Of a stretch of DNA of 34,042 nucleotides, positions 27,001 to 30,000 are shown in pieces. The stretch is from an uncultured Bacteroidota bacterium. GTDB taxonomy: Bacteria > Bacteroidota > Bacteroidia > Chitinophagales > Chitinophagaceae. The notes beneath the pieces were generated by a model. That model was given only the letters and a program-made list of their open reading frames with translations. It was not told the origin of the DNA and did not search any database. Numbering within the stretch: the first letter of the stretch is position 1; the number at the start of each line of letters is the position of its first letter. The stretch covers positions 1 to 34,042 of the forward strand of contig CAIRTW010000353.1 of NCBI GenBank assembly GCA_903881585.1, given 5' to 3'. The position numbers were made by a program, and so were the translations under genes.

Positions 27001-30000
27001 GACCATATCTTACACGGTGACCAACGGTTGTGGCAGCGTAAGCGCAACAACAGTAGTTACCGTATCGCCGACACCTGCGGGTATCACAGGCGCATCGTTT
27101 GTATGCGTTGGTGGTTCAGCATTATTAGCTGATGCAACATCAGGCGGCTCTTGGAGCACTGCGGATGTTACCGCATCAGTAGGTTCCGGCACCGGCCTTG
27201 TTTCTGGTGGAAGCGTTGGTACGGCGACCATAACGTACACTACAGCTGCCGGTTGCTCTACATCAACCGTAATATCTGTAAATGCGGCTACTGCGCCGAT
27301 CTCAGGTGCATCAGCAATATGTACCGGCACAAGCACACTGCTGACAGATGCAGCATCAGGCGGTACGTGGTCGAGCAGCAGCACATCAATAGCAACAGTG
27401 GGTTCAGACGGCACGGTTGCCGGTGTAGCTGCGGGTATCGTGACGATCAGCTATACGTCAGCCTCAGGCTGCAGCGCTACAGCTTCGGTTACGGTGAGCC
27501 CTGCTCCATCCGGTATCACAGGCCCAGCCTCTGTCTGTGTTAACGCAACTATAGGTTTGGCTGATGCCACATCCGGTGGTACGTGGAGCACAGGAAGCGG
27601 CAACATAACCCTGGATGGTTCCGGTAATGTTGGTGGTGTTTCTGCAGGTGCAGCAAGTGTGACCTATACATCAGCAGCAGGCTGCCAGGTTAGCAAGGCT
27701 ATCAATGTTAATCCGCTTCCTGCACCAGTCAGCGGTATGCTCACTGTTTGTGTAGGTGCTTCCACCTTCCTCTCTGATGCAACGTCGGGTGGGGTGTCGT
27801 GGACCAGCAGCAACACATCAGTTGCTACAATTTCGTTCTCCGGCGCTGTAGCTTCTGCACTTTCCACAGGTACAACGACAGTGACCTACACGATCGCAAA
27901 CACCTGTTACATAACAGCGGTGGTTACGGTTAATGCACAGCCAGCTGGCATTACCAATAACGCGGCTATCTGCCAGGGTACTTCGATAGTTCTTTCTGAT
28001 GCTTCTGCAGGTGGTACCTGGGCCAGCAGCAATGGAGTTGTTGCATCGATCGGTACAGATGGCACCTTACTGGGTCTGTCTGGTGGTACTTCAACTATTT
28101 CTTATTCTGAATATGGAGCCGGTTGCCGTGCACAAGTTGTGGCGACAGTTAACGCCTCTTCTCCTGTGAACGGATCTCACCCGGTTTGTATCGGTGTTAC
28201 CGTTACGCTTACCGATGCAACATCGGGCGGCACTTGGAGCAGCGCTAATGCAGCTATCGGTTCTGTAAATGCAAGCGGCGTTGTAACCGGCACCGGTGCA
28301 GGCACAACAAATATCAGCTATACTACAGCTGCGGGCTGTGTGTCAACAACGGTTATCACCGTTAACGGAGTTCCTGCTGCAATTGGCGGAACGGAAGCAG
28401 TGTGTATCGGTTCTGTTACCACGCTTACCGATGCAACCATCGGCGGGACCTGGACTACAGGCAGCAGCAACATCCTTTTGGATGGTTCCGGCAATGTTAC
28501 AGGTGAGACTGCTGGTACAGCAATCGTTACCTATGGCGCAGGAGCAAGCTGTTCAGCAACAGCAATAATTACAATAAACGCGGTGCCTGCGGCAACATCA
28601 GGTGTTCCGGTAGTATGTGTTGGATTAACAACTACCTTAAATGATGGTACGACCGGCGGTCTCTGGACGAGTCTTGCTACCGGCACGGCTACCATAGGCA
28701 GCACCAGCGGAATAGTAACCGGCGTTCTTGGCGGTACAGCACTTATTAGCTATACCAAAGTAAGCACAGGTTGTGCTGCTACAGTGATCGTTACGGTCAA
28801 TGACCTGCCGCTGGCTATAAATGGCAACACACCGGTATGTGCAGGTTCTGCAATACTGCTTACGGATGTAACAACAGGCGGTTCCTGGACCTCAGGTACC
28901 CCGGCGGTTGCTACAATTGGCAGCGATGGCACAGTAAGCGGAGTAGCAGGTGGTACCTCTAGGATCACCTATACCAGCACTGCGGGCTGTATTACGACAA
29001 CGATCGTTACTGTTAATGCCATATTGCCGATCACTGGTACGCCATCTGCGTGCATAGGGACAACAACATCGCTGGCCGATGCAACCGGCGGCGGTACCTG
29101 GAGCAGCAGCAATACATCTGTAGCTACGGTCAATTCGTCAACCGGTCTTGTATCCGGCCTCACGGCAGGTACCTCAGCGGTTGTCTATACCATACCATCG
29201 GGCTGTTCACGTTCAGTGGTGGTAACGGTGTCCTCATCGCTGGCGCCAATAACCGGTACCTTTGCGGTATGCGTGGGCACTACAACGACCCTGTCTGATG
29301 CCGCTGCCGGCGGTGCATGGACCAGCAGCGCTCCATCAACAGCAAACGTTGGCGCATCTACCGGCCTAGTTACCGGCAATGTAGCGGGTACGGCACGTAT
29401 CTCTTACTCATCGGGCGGCAGTTGTGTTACCTATATTATTATGACTGTTAACCCGGCGCCATCAGGCGTGGGCGGATCAGCCTCCGTATGCCTCGGTTCT
29501 TCGATCACGATGAGTGACCTGGTATCGGGCGGTGACTGGACGAGCACAGGCAGTGTATCTGCAGTTGCTACCGGCACAACGGTGACCACCGTAACAGGAA
29601 GCAGCGTGGGCACCGGCACAGTGACCTATACCATCGGGTCAACCGGGTGCTTCAACAGCAGGACCATTACCGTTAATAATGTACCGGCGCCAATATCAGG
29701 AGCGCTTGCAGTATGTGTTGGCTCTGTTAACCACCTGACCGACGCTACATCAGGCGGCGTATCGTGGACCAGCGGTACTACCTCGGTAGCAACGGTCAAT
29801 GCGTCAGGTAATGTCACCGGTGTTACGAACGGCACATCGCTGATCACATATACGATCTCTACAGGTTGTACGGCCGTATCCGCAGTAACCGTAAATGCCC
29901 TGCCGGTGGTAGCTGCAATATCGGGAGCTAACAATGTAAGCCATGGCAGCACAACGCTCTTAACTGATGCTACAGGCGGTGGTGTATGGAGCAGTGTAAA

